Assembly: GCF_041228105.1 (NCBI RefSeq)
Contig: NZ_CP166097.1
Span: 3,224,001 to 3,288,000, forward strand
Length of the DNA: 64,000 nt
Direction of reading: 5' to 3'
From: Pectobacterium aroidearum
GTDB taxonomy: Bacteria > Pseudomonadota > Gammaproteobacteria > Enterobacterales > Enterobacteriaceae
Positions within the stretch are counted from its first letter, which is position 1; every line of letters starts with the position of its first letter. The position numbers and the translations under genes are program-made. Below the pieces are notes generated by a model, which saw only the letters and a program-made list of their open reading frames with translations, searched no databases and was not told the origin of the DNA. Positions 36,489 to 46,222 of this stretch are shown here, piece by piece.

Positions 36489-37436
36489 TTATTCGGTTTC
36501 GATACTCGCCATGCTCTGTGGTTGACGAGAAGCCAGCGATTTTTGTTTCTTATAGCTCAACGCGGCGGCAGGCACCTCGCTGACCTTACCGGTTTCTATC
36601 CACTTACGCAGGCGGTTAGCGTCCGCAAAGTGCGTGTATTTACCGAATGCATCCAGCACCACCAGCGCAACAGGCCGCTGGTTAATAACCGTGCGCATCA
36701 CCAGACAATGCCCAGCCTGATTCGTAAAGCCCGTTTTGGTCAGTTGGATGCTCCAGTCGGCTTTATAGACCAGATGGTTCGTGTTTCTGAACGGCAGGCT
36801 GTACGCCGGATGAGAGAACGTCGCCGTTTTCTCCTGTGTCGTACTCAGCTGGCTCAGCAACGGATATTGCTTACTGGCAATCAGGAGTTTGGTGAGATCG
36901 CGGGCGGTCGAGACGTTATTGATGGACAGCCCGGTCGGCTCGACATAGCGCGTGTGAGCCATACCTAGCGCACGGGCTTTGGCATTCATCGCGCGGATAA
37001 ATGCCTGATAGCCGCCTGGATAGTGGTGCGCCAGACTGGCCGCCGCGCGGTTTTCTGATGACATCAGCGCCAGCAGCAGCATGTCATGGCGGCTGATCTC
37101 GCTGTTCAGACGAACACGCGAGTACACCCCTTTCATTTCTTTCGTCTGACTGATATCGACAGAGATGATTTCATCCAGCGGCTGATTGGCATCCAGCACC
37201 ACCAGCGCCGTCATCAATTTCGTCACCGAAGCAATCGGCACTACCACATCTGGGTTACTGGAATACAGGATGTGGTTATCACGCAAATCCACCACCATAG
37301 CGCTACCGGAAGCAATTTCCTGATGCGCAGTGCCGGCGGAATACGTCGGCGCTTTCGCCATAGCCTGAGGCAACATCACAACATGGGTTGATAGCATCAA
37401 CAGGCCACAAAGAGAAAGCTTAAAATTTTTAGTCAT
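36489..37436 (-). CDS. pbpG: D-alanyl-D-alanine endopeptidase (PBP7)
   Basis: 315 residues with a signal peptide ending AMA. Active-site motifs: SVTK (SxxK) near 69-72, SEN (SxN) near 127-129 and KTG near 237-239. It cuts peptide cross-links of murein in the periplasm. E. coli has pbpG in the bglX-dld-pbpG neighbourhood, so synteny supports the call. Confidence 0.93.
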   Translation of the reverse strand: MTKNFKLSLCGLLMLSTHVVMLPQAMAKAPTYSAGTAHQEIASGSAMVVDLRDNHILYSSNPDVVVPIASVTKLMTALVVLDANQPLDEIISVDISQTKEMKGVYSRVRLNSEISRHDMLLLALMSSENRAAASLAHHYPGGYQAFIRAMNAKARALGMAHTRYVEPTGLSINNVSTARDLTKLLIASKQYPLLSQLSTTQEKTATFSHPAYSLPFRNTNHLVYKADWSIQLTKTGFTNQAGHCLVMRTVINQRPVALVVLDAFGKYTHFADANRLRKWIETGKVSEVPAAALSYKKQKSLASRQPQSMASIETE

Positions 37437-37586
37437 TCTTCAATAACTTAAACAGTATTCTGTTAAATGAAAGGGATAGGCATCGGCATTATAATTTACC
37501 ACCCTTCCCCGCGCACTCATGCAGCAGAAAAAGCTTTGTGACAAATTTTGACAAACGGTTTTATCAACCCACTGTTTTTTATGGCA

Positions 37587-38096
37587 TTACGTCAGAGACG
37601 GTCTTATTTTGCGCATCTGGTTGAACAAACGCAGACTGACGCCGCTAAATATTCCAGCGGTAATCCCACTTACCGCGCCGGACAACAGGCAGAACGCGGG
37701 GTCATGTGCCAACGCAGGAAACCGAGCCAGTTGGACGGAAAAATAGAAACGAGAACAAAACGTCAGCAGCATTAAGGCCAACGGCCACCACGAACCGCTG
37801 CGCTGAAAAACGCGTGATTCCGGCAGATAAGCGCCTGACGTCTTCCCCCAGATCCACCCAATCCCCAACCCGACAATCAAAGTCAGCAGAAATCCGCCTG
37901 CCGCCGCAAGCGGAATCAGCAGCGTATGAAAAATCGCGCTAACACCCCATACCATGAACACGATCGGCACAACCAGCATCCGTGTCGGAGATTGCTGTCG
38001 CGGCTGGCTGGCTTTTATTCCGGCATAAATCAGGTAACCCAAAACGATCCACACCCAATAAGGCGTGTGACGCAAAATAATCAGCAGATTTTCCAC
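37587..38096 (-). CDS. Small integral membrane protein, function unknown
   Basis: 169 residues, GTG start at 38096 with AAGGA 11 bases upstream. Five hydrophobic segments (WVWIVLGYLIYAGIK; MLVVPIVFMVWGVSAIF; LAAAGGFLLTLIVGLGIGWI; WWPLALMLLTFC; LLSGAVSGITAGIFSGVSL). It resembles the DUF6622/DUF1453-like membrane proteins, but I cannot give a role. No partner gene is obvious. Confidence 0.7.
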   Translation of the reverse strand: MENLLIILRHTPYWVWIVLGYLIYAGIKASQPRQQSPTRMLVVPIVFMVWGVSAIFHTLLIPLAAAGGFLLTLIVGLGIGWIWGKTSGAYLPESRVFQRSGSWWPLALMLLTFCSRFYFSVQLARFPALAHDPAFCLLSGAVSGITAGIFSGVSLRLFNQMRKIRPSLT

Positions 38097-38159
38097 GACG
38101 GTACGATTCCTTCAGCAATGAAGCCTTCAGCAACGGTAATAGTCAACAAACCGGAGCGT

Positions 38160-38519
38160 TCACGGCGTGACTTTGGCCTGTTCCAGCGCCTGTTTCACCG
38201 CGTTAATCACGCCCTGGCTCGATAACGTCGCCCCCGTTACCGCATCCACCTTGTTAATATCCTGCTTCTCAATGAGCTCCGGCACGATTTGATCCGTCGC
38301 ACTCAACATCATCGCTTCAGTATCGCCATGCTTCAGCACTTCCGCGTTGGCAATCGTCCCTTCTTTAATGCTGACCGTTACCTCAACTTCTGCCGCCTTG
38401 CCCTGCGCTTTACCGATGTAGGTGCCGTCTTTATAGTGCACCACATTGTTGCCGTGAACGGACAGAGAAAAAGCCATCACTAATGTAGCCAGCGCTGCCG
38501 AAATAGATTTCTTCATCAT
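38160..38519 (-). CDS. Periplasmic FMN-binding domain protein
   Basis: 119 residues with a signal peptide (SISAALATLVMAFSLSVHGN). It is a single FMN_bind domain with VDAVTGATLSS, the TGAT motif whose last Thr is the site of covalent flavin attachment in this family (by ApbE). No partner redox enzyme is encoded nearby. Probably a small extracytoplasmic electron carrier. Confidence 0.82.
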   Translation of the reverse strand: MMKKSISAALATLVMAFSLSVHGNNVVHYKDGTYIGKAQGKAAEVEVTVSIKEGTIANAEVLKHGDTEAMMLSATDQIVPELIEKQDINKVDAVTGATLSSQGVINAVKQALEQAKVTP

Positions 38520-38576
38520 TTCCCCGTGTGCAAATCGAACAATAAAAACAACAATTCAATAACCATTGAATAACAG

Positions 38577-39119
38577 TTAATTAAAACCTAATAATTGATA
38601 ATAAGATTTCGTTTCAATATTATCCAATGACAATTGAAGCCGTAGCGCACACTCTATACACCGATCTCTGAGTGCTTTCAACTGGGTTTCATCATCGGTC
38701 ATTACCGATATTTCCACGAAATAACCAAGCGATTCAATATAATCGAGCGTAATGTGGAAAGCATTTAAAAAGTAGATACTGCGAATTTTATGAATTTCAA
38801 AAAGGGGTTGATACCCTAATGTCTGTAGCATGCTGTCGGTTTTTTCAAAAGCTTCGACGTTAACCGCTTCACAGCGCTCGACACCCGGCCCTTTCACGAT
38901 CCAGAGCTTAATTCCTGATGGCTCCATACGTCGCACCAGCATTTTGATATTTTGCTGCTGTAAACGCCTCTCTGCATCATCGTAATAAACATCGTGTTCT
39001 TTATTTTCAAAGACGAAAGCCTCTGGGTGCAGGCTAAAAAGCGTATTTCTAAAAACGGCTATATCGTCGATGCGAAATTTAAGTTCAACTTCATATTTCC
39101 CTGTGAAATGTTCAACCAT
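38577..39119 (-). CDS. cyaB: Class IV adenylate cyclase (CyaB, CYTH fold)
   Basis: 180 residues from ATG 39119 with GAGGGG upstream; frame upstream lacks the family pattern. It matches the Yersinia/Aeromonas class IV enzymes: GKYEVELKFRIDD (EXEXK of the CYTH fold), VKGPGVERCEA, IRSIYF, SYYQLLGF. It would make cAMP from ATP; the main cell enzyme is class I CyaA, elsewhere. A related polyphosphate or thiamine-triphosphate hydrolase is less likely given the match. Confidence 0.8.
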   Translation of the reverse strand: MVEHFTGKYEVELKFRIDDIAVFRNTLFSLHPEAFVFENKEHDVYYDDAERRLQQQNIKMLVRRMEPSGIKLWIVKGPGVERCEAVNVEAFEKTDSMLQTLGYQPLFEIHKIRSIYFLNAFHITLDYIESLGYFVEISVMTDDETQLKALRDRCIECALRLQLSLDNIETKSYYQLLGFN

Positions 39120-39448
39120 GTTCTTTCCCCTCACTGGACTCCCTGAAATAACATTGACTCCCGCCATATCGAAACAACGTTTTATTACGCTGTCATACGG
39201 AAATTCAAGATAATTAAAGATTCGGTCATCCGCAAAATAGATCATACAGGTAACATAATATGGCCGAATGGCCGTCCTCTCACCCTCCTTGATTCACACC
39301 TTACATCCTGTCACATACTGTACCGCGATAGCATTACCTCGATAATCATGCCGCGTTATTACCTTACAACGTCAGATATCCCGAGTGCAATTTCCTGTCA
39401 GAGAATACCGATTAATAAATAACATCGGATATTTCCCAGCAAAAGAAT

Positions 39449-39479
39449 GCGGTCAGCCCCCTTGCTGGACGCAGACCGC
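39449..39479 (-). terminator. Hairpin after the gene at 39518-40066
   Basis: GCGGTC pairs with GACCGC, with an inner CAGC/GCTG stem; ATTCTTTTG follows on the minus strand. It likely ends the mmuPM operon transcript. The rest of the 398-bp gap 39120-39517 shows no gene. Confidence 0.5.
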
Positions 39480-39517
39480 CGTTAATAGTAGCTGAGAAGG
39501 GAAAAACCGCTAGTTCT

Positions 39518-40066
39518 TCACGCAACAACCGCAGGTAATAGCAAAATCAGTGCAGAATCGAAGCCGTGATGATGCATAAACTCACGCAAAATCAGCAACC
39601 GGGCGGAGAAAGCGTTCTCAAGCGGAATACCCTCCCAGGTTGCCGGACTCCCCAGCATGACGCGTTCCAGACGTTTAAATGTCCGCTCCATGTCATCCTG
39701 CGGCAAGCGCCAGCCGCCTTCCTCTTCTTCTGCGCCTGAAATCTGTGCGAGGTCGACCAAATCAGAGTCGAAAGAAAACAGCGCAGACCCCGCAGGAATA
39801 TCGTGGCGAATACGCGTCACTTCATCCTCCACCGCCATGATCGCCAACTCCATTTCGTCCGGCGTCGGGGGAAGATGCTTGAAAAACGTCGTAGCCGTTT
39901 TGTCAAAACCGATGGTCAGTTGCAGGGTTGCCGACGGTTGTGATGCCGTCCCGCAGACAACCGTCGTCTGCTGTTCGCCAATGTGCAGCACCGTTACAGG
40001 CACATCTGGCGCAACGCGCTGTCTGGCAAGCGAGTACACCTGTTGCAGATTCACATCATTTTCCAT
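39518..40066 (-). CDS. Unknown protein, third gene of the mmuPM operon
   Basis: 182 residues; ATG 40066 is preceded by GTG 40069, with AAGGGG upstream. No family recognised. It has a beta-rich N-terminal part (VPVTVLHIGEQQTTVVCGTA), an acidic middle (ISGAEEEEGGW) and helices at the end, and no signal or membrane segment. It starts 17 bp after the mmuM stop and so is probably made with the S-methylmethionine genes; its frame uses codons like its neighbours. Confidence 0.7.
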   Translation of the reverse strand: MENDVNLQQVYSLARQRVAPDVPVTVLHIGEQQTTVVCGTASQPSATLQLTIGFDKTATTFFKHLPPTPDEMELAIMAVEDEVTRIRHDIPAGSALFSFDSDLVDLAQISGAEEEEGGWRLPQDDMERTFKRLERVMLGSPATWEGIPLENAFSARLLILREFMHHHGFDSALILLLPAVVA

Positions 40067-40082
40067 CACGGCATCCCCTTAT

Positions 40083-41030
40083 TTAGTGCTGACCCTCATG
40101 CTGGCAGCAACGTGCAATACCGGCAATATCAGCAGGCGTGGTTCGACAGCAGCCGCCAATCAGACGCGCCCCTGCCGCTTGCCACTCGGGCAGATACGCC
40201 GTCAGCGAGCAGGCAGCATCGTGAGCGCTGCTCCAGGTTTTCGTTACTGCATCATACTGCTCGCCGGAATTGGGATAAACCACCAACGGCAAATCCGTCA
40301 GTGAAGACAGGTACGTCAGCGCTGGCGTCACCTTTTCCAGCGCAATGCAGTTGATACCCACAGCGACCACCTGCGAACAGGCGTTGACCCGCGCCAGCAC
40401 CGTGCACAATGGCGTGCCGTCGCTGAGGTGTTCGCTGTCGCGCAGCGTGAAGGAGAGCCAGGCCTGCGCCTGAGGGAACTCAGCCAGTAGCGCAATCAAC
40501 GCCTCGATTTCCGCAAAAGACGGCAGCGTCTCACAGGCCAGAAGATCCGCTCCCGCCTCCAGCAGCGCCGCCATACGCGGCCGATGAAACGCCATCATGT
40601 CAGCCTGCGGCAGCTGATAATCACCGCGATACTCCGAGCCATCCGCCAGATAGGCGCCGTATGGCCCCACCGACCCCGCCACCAGCAGCGCCCCTGCCTG
40701 CGGATTGTCGCGGCGGTAATCATCCCGTGCTTGTGCTGCCAACTGTACGCTCTTGGCAATCAGCGCCAGCGACTCCGCTTCGCTATAGCCCCGCGCCTCA
40801 AACCCTTGCGGCGTCGCCTGATAGCTGGCCGTAATTGCACACTGCGCCCCTGCCTTGAAATAGTCGAGATGAACCTGATAAATCAGCGCCGGGTTCTCAA
40901 CCAGTACTTTCGCGGACCACAGCGGATCCGTTAAATCACAGCCGCGCGCTTCCAGTTCGGTCGCTAGCGCGCCATCCAACACAATCGTGGGTGCCGTTGC
41001 CAGCAGTTCGGTAACCGTATTTTTACGCAA
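40083..41030 (-). CDS. mmuM: Homocysteine S-methyltransferase
   Basis: 315 residues. The start is a TTG at 41030 with GGAAG upstream, overlapping mmuP by 8 bp; no ATG is near. The zinc cysteines lie in GINCIAL and GGCCRTT. Strong outline match to E. coli MmuM ([40 protein letters not shown]). It moves a methyl group from S-methylmethionine, a plant compound, to homocysteine, giving two methionines. Confidence 0.94.
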   Translation of the reverse strand: MRKNTVTELLATAPTIVLDGALATELEARGCDLTDPLWSAKVLVENPALIYQVHLDYFKAGAQCAITASYQATPQGFEARGYSEAESLALIAKSVQLAAQARDDYRRDNPQAGALLVAGSVGPYGAYLADGSEYRGDYQLPQADMMAFHRPRMAALLEAGADLLACETLPSFAEIEALIALLAEFPQAQAWLSFTLRDSEHLSDGTPLCTVLARVNACSQVVAVGINCIALEKVTPALTYLSSLTDLPLVVYPNSGEQYDAVTKTWSSAHDAACSLTAYLPEWQAAGARLIGGCCRTTPADIAGIARCCQHEGQH

Positions 41031-42435
41031 TGTCTTCCACTCCCGTTAATCCACGCTTCTTCAGTGACTGCGTGAAATAATAAGCACCGTAACACAGCGC
41101 GACAAACGGAATTCCACACCACAGCGCAATTCGCTGGCTTGGATCAAACGCCAGTCCGACGCAGGCCAGCAGGCACAGCAGGAAGCCAAGAATCGGCGTG
41201 ATAGGGTACCAGGGCGCGCGATATTGCAGGTCAGAAAGCGGTTTTCCCGTGTGAATATGGTGACGGCGGAACATATAGTGCGATGCGCAGATACTCAGCC
41301 ACACCGCCACCACGGCAAAGCCGGAAATCGCAGACAACGCCACGTAAACGGTATCCGGTGCGACCACGCTGGAAAACAGCGCCAGCAGCCCGCCCAACAT
41401 ACTGACAGAAATCGCAAAGAGTGGAATGCCACGGCGCGTCAGACGAGAAAAGCGGCGCGGCAGCGTGCCTTCATTGGACAGCGACCACAGCATACGCCCG
41501 GAGGCATACAGCCCTGAGTTAGCAGCAGACAGAATCGCCGTCAAAATCACGAAATTAAAAATATCGGCGGCGTAAGGAATACCAATTTTTTCAAACACCA
41601 GCACAAACGGGCTTTTCGCGATACCCGCTTCTTCCATCGGGATCATCGCCGCCAGCACCAGCACCGTCCCGAGAAAGAAGATCACCAGTCGTGCAACGGT
41701 AGTGCGAATCGCCATCGGTACCACTTTCTGTGGATTCTCGGTTTCTCCTGCCGCGATACCGATCAGTTCCGTACCGGAGAAAGCGAAGTTGACCGCAACC
41801 ATCGTCATTAAGATCGGCAGGCCGCCGTGTGGAAACCAGCCAGACGCGGTAATGTTCTGGAAGAACGGCGCAGGAGAGCCATCCTGCATCGGAATAAAAC
41901 CAAACATCGCGCCTGCGCCGAGTACGATAAAGGCGAGGATCGTGACCACTTTCACGATCGAGAACCAGAACTCCCCTTCGGCAAAGAAGCGGGACGACAC
42001 AATGTTCAGCAGATAGATCAACACACAAAACAGCAGGCACCAGGTCCAGACCGGCACCTGCGGGAACCAATACTGCATGCAAAAACCAGCGGCAGTCAGG
42101 CTGGATCCCAGCGCGACCGTCCACGTCAGCCAATAGAGCCACGCCACCGTATAGCCTGTTGCCGGGCTGAGATAGCGGGATGCATACACATGGAACGCCC
42201 CGGTTTCCGGCATCGCGACGGACAGTTCCCCCAGGCTCAGCATCACCAGATACACCACCAGCGCGCCGATCAGATAAGCCAATAGCGTTCCGGCTGCCCC
42301 CGTGGTGGAAATAATGTAACCCGTATTGAAAAACAGGCCGGTACCGATGACGCCGCCGAGCGAAAGCATCACCAAGTGGCGAGCTTTCATAGTGCGCTTA
42401 AACTGCCCTTCCGAGCCTGGTGCGTGTTGTTCCAT
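41023..42435 (-). CDS. mmuP: S-methylmethionine permease
   Basis: 470 residues, ATG 42435. APC-family permease with twelve membrane segments and the family start ([20 protein letters not shown]). Coupled to mmuM by overlap, it brings in S-methylmethionine. Operator boxes of MetJ lie 17-40 bp upstream. E. coli has the same pair. Confidence 0.93.
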   Translation of the reverse strand: MEQHAPGSEGQFKRTMKARHLVMLSLGGVIGTGLFFNTGYIISTTGAAGTLLAYLIGALVVYLVMLSLGELSVAMPETGAFHVYASRYLSPATGYTVAWLYWLTWTVALGSSLTAAGFCMQYWFPQVPVWTWCLLFCVLIYLLNIVSSRFFAEGEFWFSIVKVVTILAFIVLGAGAMFGFIPMQDGSPAPFFQNITASGWFPHGGLPILMTMVAVNFAFSGTELIGIAAGETENPQKVVPMAIRTTVARLVIFFLGTVLVLAAMIPMEEAGIAKSPFVLVFEKIGIPYAADIFNFVILTAILSAANSGLYASGRMLWSLSNEGTLPRRFSRLTRRGIPLFAISVSMLGGLLALFSSVVAPDTVYVALSAISGFAVVAVWLSICASHYMFRRHHIHTGKPLSDLQYRAPWYPITPILGFLLCLLACVGLAFDPSQRIALWCGIPFVALCYGAYYFTQSLKKRGLTGVEDIA

Positions 42436-42451
42436 GATGACCTTTATTTAT

Positions 42452-42475
42452 AGACGTCTAAACTTCCAGACAGAT
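42452..42475. promoter_or_regulatory. MetJ operator upstream of mmuP
   Basis: Three adjacent 8-bp boxes: AGACGTCT (exact consensus, 42452-42459), AAACTTCC, AGACAGAT. MetJ binds two or more tandem boxes, so the mmu operon should be shut when S-adenosylmethionine is plentiful. Confidence 0.88.
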
Positions 42476-42607
42476 GGAGTGTTATACCGTCAAGCGATTC
42501 GTAAAGTAAAGTACAGGCCGGAAGGAGAGCGATGAAGTGCGTTAAAAACGAACAATGTGATGAAGACACGAGAGAGGGAAAGCAGAAAATGAGGAAACGG
42601 TGAGCGC

Positions 42608-43540
42608 CTACGGCTCACCGATCACGCGTGCGATGTCCGCCGACGTTTTCAGGGTGCGAATCTCGCTGAATAACTCGGTGGCATCATAGTATTCTTTACG
42701 CAAATAGCCGAGCCACTGTTTGATACGTGCGACGTGATACATCCCGGTGTCGCCCTGCTTTTCCAACTGCACATATTTTTGTAGCAGCAGCATGACCTCA
42801 GGCCACGGCATACGCGGTTCGTTATACTTAATGACGCGACTCAGATTCGGCACGTTTAGCGCGCCCCGTCCGAGCATAATTGCGTCGCACCCCGTTGTCG
42901 CCATACAGTCCTGCGCACTCTGCCAGTCCCAGATTTCGCCGTTGGCGATCACCGGAATCCGCAACCGCTGGCGGATTTTGCCTATCGCCTGCCAGTTAAT
43001 GCATTCGGCTTTATAACCGTCTTCTTTCGTACGGCCATGCACGACCAGCTCGCTTGCGCCCGCCTGCTGCACCGCATCGGCAATTTCAAACTGGCGATCG
43101 CCGGAATCCCAGCCCAGCCGAATTTTCACCGTGACCGGCAAATGGGCAGGCACCGCCTCACGCATGGCTTTCGCGCCCTGATAAATCAGCTCGGGATCTT
43201 TTAACAGCGTCGCCCCACCTCCGCTGCCGTTCACCAGCTTCGACGGGCAGCCGCAGTTAAGATCGACGCCATACGAACCCAGTTCCACCGCCCGCGCGGC
43301 ATTTTCCGCCAGCCACTGCGGATATTGTCCCAGCAGCTGTACACGCACCAGCGTACCAGACGGCGTGCGGCTGGCATGGTGTAGCTCCGGGCAAAGGCGA
43401 TAAAAGGACTTAACCGGCAGACACTGATCCACCACGCGTAAGAACTCGGTGACACACAGGTCATAATCATTTACTTCGGTCAGCAGTTCCCGCACTAATG
43501 AGTCGAGAACCCCTTCCATCGGGGCAAGCAGAACACGCAT
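42608..43540 (-). CDS. dusC: tRNA-dihydrouridine(16) synthase
   Basis: 310 residues, ATG 43540. FMN barrel with the catalytic Cys in [18 protein letters not shown] and phosphate-binding [11 protein letters not shown] and IMLGRGALN. The DusC type is supported by [20 protein letters not shown]. It reduces U16 of tRNA. Divergent from queH. Confidence 0.93.
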   Translation of the reverse strand: MRVLLAPMEGVLDSLVRELLTEVNDYDLCVTEFLRVVDQCLPVKSFYRLCPELHHASRTPSGTLVRVQLLGQYPQWLAENAARAVELGSYGVDLNCGCPSKLVNGSGGGATLLKDPELIYQGAKAMREAVPAHLPVTVKIRLGWDSGDRQFEIADAVQQAGASELVVHGRTKEDGYKAECINWQAIGKIRQRLRIPVIANGEIWDWQSAQDCMATTGCDAIMLGRGALNVPNLSRVIKYNEPRMPWPEVMLLLQKYVQLEKQGDTGMYHVARIKQWLGYLRKEYYDATELFSEIRTLKTSADIARVIGEP

Positions 43541-43754
43541 AACGCTACTCGGTAACCATTCAATCGTTAATCACAGCCATTCATTGCACGGCTAAAAAAG
43601 CAGGCAATCTTAGGGGGTATTGTACGGGGAACGCAACGGGAAAGATAACGCCGGGCGGGCTCGGAGGTTGCCTCTTGTGAGCATATCATCAATAATTCGT
43701 TACGAATTTGTGCCGACACTGTCCTTACGGACCACAACGAAGTGACTATTTATT

Positions 43755-44426
43755 ATGTCGAATGTCAAAACCACCGCGCTGCAACGTCCGCAGCTTTCTC
43801 TGCCGAATAATGCCGACAAGCTGCTGCTGCACTCCTGCTGTGCGCCCTGCTCTGGTGAAGTCATGGAAGCCATCACCGCTTCTGGCATCGACTACACCAT
43901 TTTCTTTTATAACCCCAACATCCACCCGCAGCGTGAATACCTGATCCGTAAAGAGGAAAACATCCGCTTCGCCGAACAGCATAACGTGCCTTTCATCGAT
44001 GCGGATTACGACACGGATAACTGGTTTGAGCGCGCCAAAGGCATGGAATGGGAGCCCGAACGCGGCATTCGCTGCACCATGTGTTTTGATATGCGTTTCG
44101 AGCGCACGGCGCTGTACGCCGCAGAAAACGGCTTTAGCGTTATCTCCAGTTCATTGGGGATTTCCCGCTGGAAAAACATGCAGCAAATTAACGAATGTGG
44201 CCAGAACGCCGCACAGAAATATCCCGGCATCACCTATTGGGACTACAACTGGCGTAAAGGCGGCGGCTCGTCGCGTATGATCGAAATCAGCAAGCGTGAA
44301 CGTTTCTATCAACAGGAGTATTGCGGCTGCATTTATTCCCTACGCGATTCCAATAAGCATCGCAAATCACAGGGGCGCGATATTATCCGTATCGGGAAGC
44401 TGTATTACGGCGACGATACCGAATAA
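43755..44426 (+). CDS. queH: Epoxyqueuosine reductase QueH
   Basis: 223 residues. Cysteine motifs [18 protein letters not shown] and EYCGCIYS mark QueH (former DUF208), which makes the last step to queuosine in tRNA and replaces QueG. The ATG at 43755 has no strong ribosome site. Next to dusC, so two tRNA-modification genes stand back to back. Confidence 0.92.
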   Translation: MSNVKTTALQRPQLSLPNNADKLLLHSCCAPCSGEVMEAITASGIDYTIFFYNPNIHPQREYLIRKEENIRFAEQHNVPFIDADYDTDNWFERAKGMEWEPERGIRCTMCFDMRFERTALYAAENGFSVISSSLGISRWKNMQQINECGQNAAQKYPGITYWDYNWRKGGGSSRMIEISKRERFYQQEYCGCIYSLRDSNKHRKSQGRDIIRIGKLYYGDDTE

Positions 44427-44440
44427 CCACTTAACACCGG

Positions 44441-44463
44441 AGTCCGGCACTCAGTGCCGGACT
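44441..44463. terminator. Palindromic hairpin between queH and dppA-like gene
   Basis: AGTCCGGCACT and AGTGCCGGACT are perfect inverted copies one base apart. It serves two convergent genes; T-runs are weak on both sides. Confidence 0.6.
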
Positions 44464-44472
44464 GTCAACGTC

Positions 44473-46068
44473 TTACTTTTTCACATCGACCTGATAAAAA
44501 ATATGCTTATCAAACGGGTCAACTTCATAACCGATGACTTCCTTGCGTACCGGAATAGAGAGAGTGGAATGCGCAATCATGACGGCGGGAGCCTGATCGT
44601 GCATCATCTGCTGCGCCTGCTTGTATAACGCTATTCGCTGTTCATGATCCTGTGAAGCGCGCGCTTCGGTGATGATTTTATCAAACGGCGGATAGCACCA
44701 TTTTGCCGAATTGGAACCACCGTTGGCCGCTGTGCAGGTAAAAAGCGGTCCGAAGAAGTTATCAGGATCGCCCGTCGCCGTTGTCCAGCCCATCAACGCC
44801 GCCTGATGCTCACCGCTTTTCACCCGCTTCAGGTATTCACCCCACTCGAAGGTGACAATTTTGGCCTGCACGCCGACTTTCGCCCAGTCGGCCTGAATCA
44901 TCTCCGACATCCGGCGGGCATTAGGGTTATACGGACGTTGCACCGGCATCGCCCACAGTTCGATCGTGGTTCCCTCAGCCAAGCCCGCTTCTTTCAGCAA
45001 CGCCTTCGCCTTCTCAGGATCGTAGTCATAATCTTTCAGGTCGCTGTCAGCACTCCAGACACCCGGCGGCAGCAGATTTTTCGCCGCCGTTCCGGTTCCC
45101 TGAAAAACGGCGTCGATAATCGCGGGCTTATTAATCGCCATCGTTAACGCCTGCCGCACTTTCACATTATCCGTCGGCGCTTTTTGGGTATTGAACGACA
45201 GGAAGCCGGTATTCAATCCCGCTTTCTGCATCAGCACGATATCTTTGTTCTCTTTCATGCGCGGCAGATCGGCAGGATTAGGGAACGGCATCACCTGACA
45301 CTCATTCTTCTCCAGCTTGGCATAACGCACGGAGGCATCCGGCGTAATAGTGAAAATCAACCGATCCAGCTTGGCCTTGCCTTCCCAATAGGCAGGAAAT
45401 GCCTTAAAGAGGATGCGGGAATCTTTCTGATACTGCGCTAACTCGAAAGGTCCAGTGCCAATCGGGTCCATGTCCACGCGTTCCGGCGTGCCAGCTTTTA
45501 GCATCGCATCGGCATATTCCGCAGAGAGAATGGAAGCAAAATACCAGGCTAAATCAGCCAGAAACGGGGCTTCCGCATGGGAGAGCGTAAAGCGCACCGT
45601 ATGGTCATCCACCTTCTCGATGTTCTGAATCAGCGAACCAAAGGACAAGCTCTCAAAATTGGCATAAGTGCCTTTCGAGACGTTGTGATAAGGGTGCTGC
45701 GGATCTTTTTGCCGCATGAAGGAGAAAATAACGTCGTCAGCGGTAAAATCACGCGAGGGTTTAAAATATTTGTTGCTCTGGAATTTAACGCCTTTGCGCA
45801 AATGGAAGGTATACACGCGCCCATCGGCGCTGATATCCCAGCGCTCCGCCAGACTTGGTATCAGCTCCGTGGTGCCAACTTTGAAATCCACCAGACGGTT
45901 ATAAATCGGCACCGCGCTGGCATCCACGCTGGTGCCAGACGTGTAAAGCTGTGGGTTAAAGTTTTCCGGCGATCCTTCTGAGCAATATACCAGAGTATTC
46001 GCCGACGCCGCTGAGGCGACCGCCAGCGTCAACGCAGCCAATGTGAATCGTATTCCTGCTTTTTTCAT
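44473..46068 (-). CDS. Orphan dipeptide-type ABC substrate-binding protein
   Basis: 531 residues with a signal peptide ending ASA. It follows DppA closely (NTLVYCSEGSPENFNPQLYT, PIYNRLVDFKVGTTELIPSL). No permease or ATPase gene is next to it, so it probably feeds a Dpp system encoded elsewhere with another peptide or heme-like ligand. It is divergent from pepT. Confidence 0.88.
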   Translation of the reverse strand: MKKAGIRFTLAALTLAVASAASANTLVYCSEGSPENFNPQLYTSGTSVDASAVPIYNRLVDFKVGTTELIPSLAERWDISADGRVYTFHLRKGVKFQSNKYFKPSRDFTADDVIFSFMRQKDPQHPYHNVSKGTYANFESLSFGSLIQNIEKVDDHTVRFTLSHAEAPFLADLAWYFASILSAEYADAMLKAGTPERVDMDPIGTGPFELAQYQKDSRILFKAFPAYWEGKAKLDRLIFTITPDASVRYAKLEKNECQVMPFPNPADLPRMKENKDIVLMQKAGLNTGFLSFNTQKAPTDNVKVRQALTMAINKPAIIDAVFQGTGTAAKNLLPPGVWSADSDLKDYDYDPEKAKALLKEAGLAEGTTIELWAMPVQRPYNPNARRMSEMIQADWAKVGVQAKIVTFEWGEYLKRVKSGEHQAALMGWTTATGDPDNFFGPLFTCTAANGGSNSAKWCYPPFDKIITEARASQDHEQRIALYKQAQQMMHDQAPAVMIAHSTLSIPVRKEVIGYEVDPFDKHIFYQVDVKK

Positions 46069-46222
46069 CCCAGACCTCGCTTGTTATTTGTATTCCATCG
46101 CACGGTTCTAAAAGTCATGACAATAAAATGACAAATAAAACCCTCAAATGAAATAATTTCTACGTTAGGATAACGAGCAAGGCTATTACTGAATAAAAAG
46201 TACTGAATAAAAAGGATTCGTT

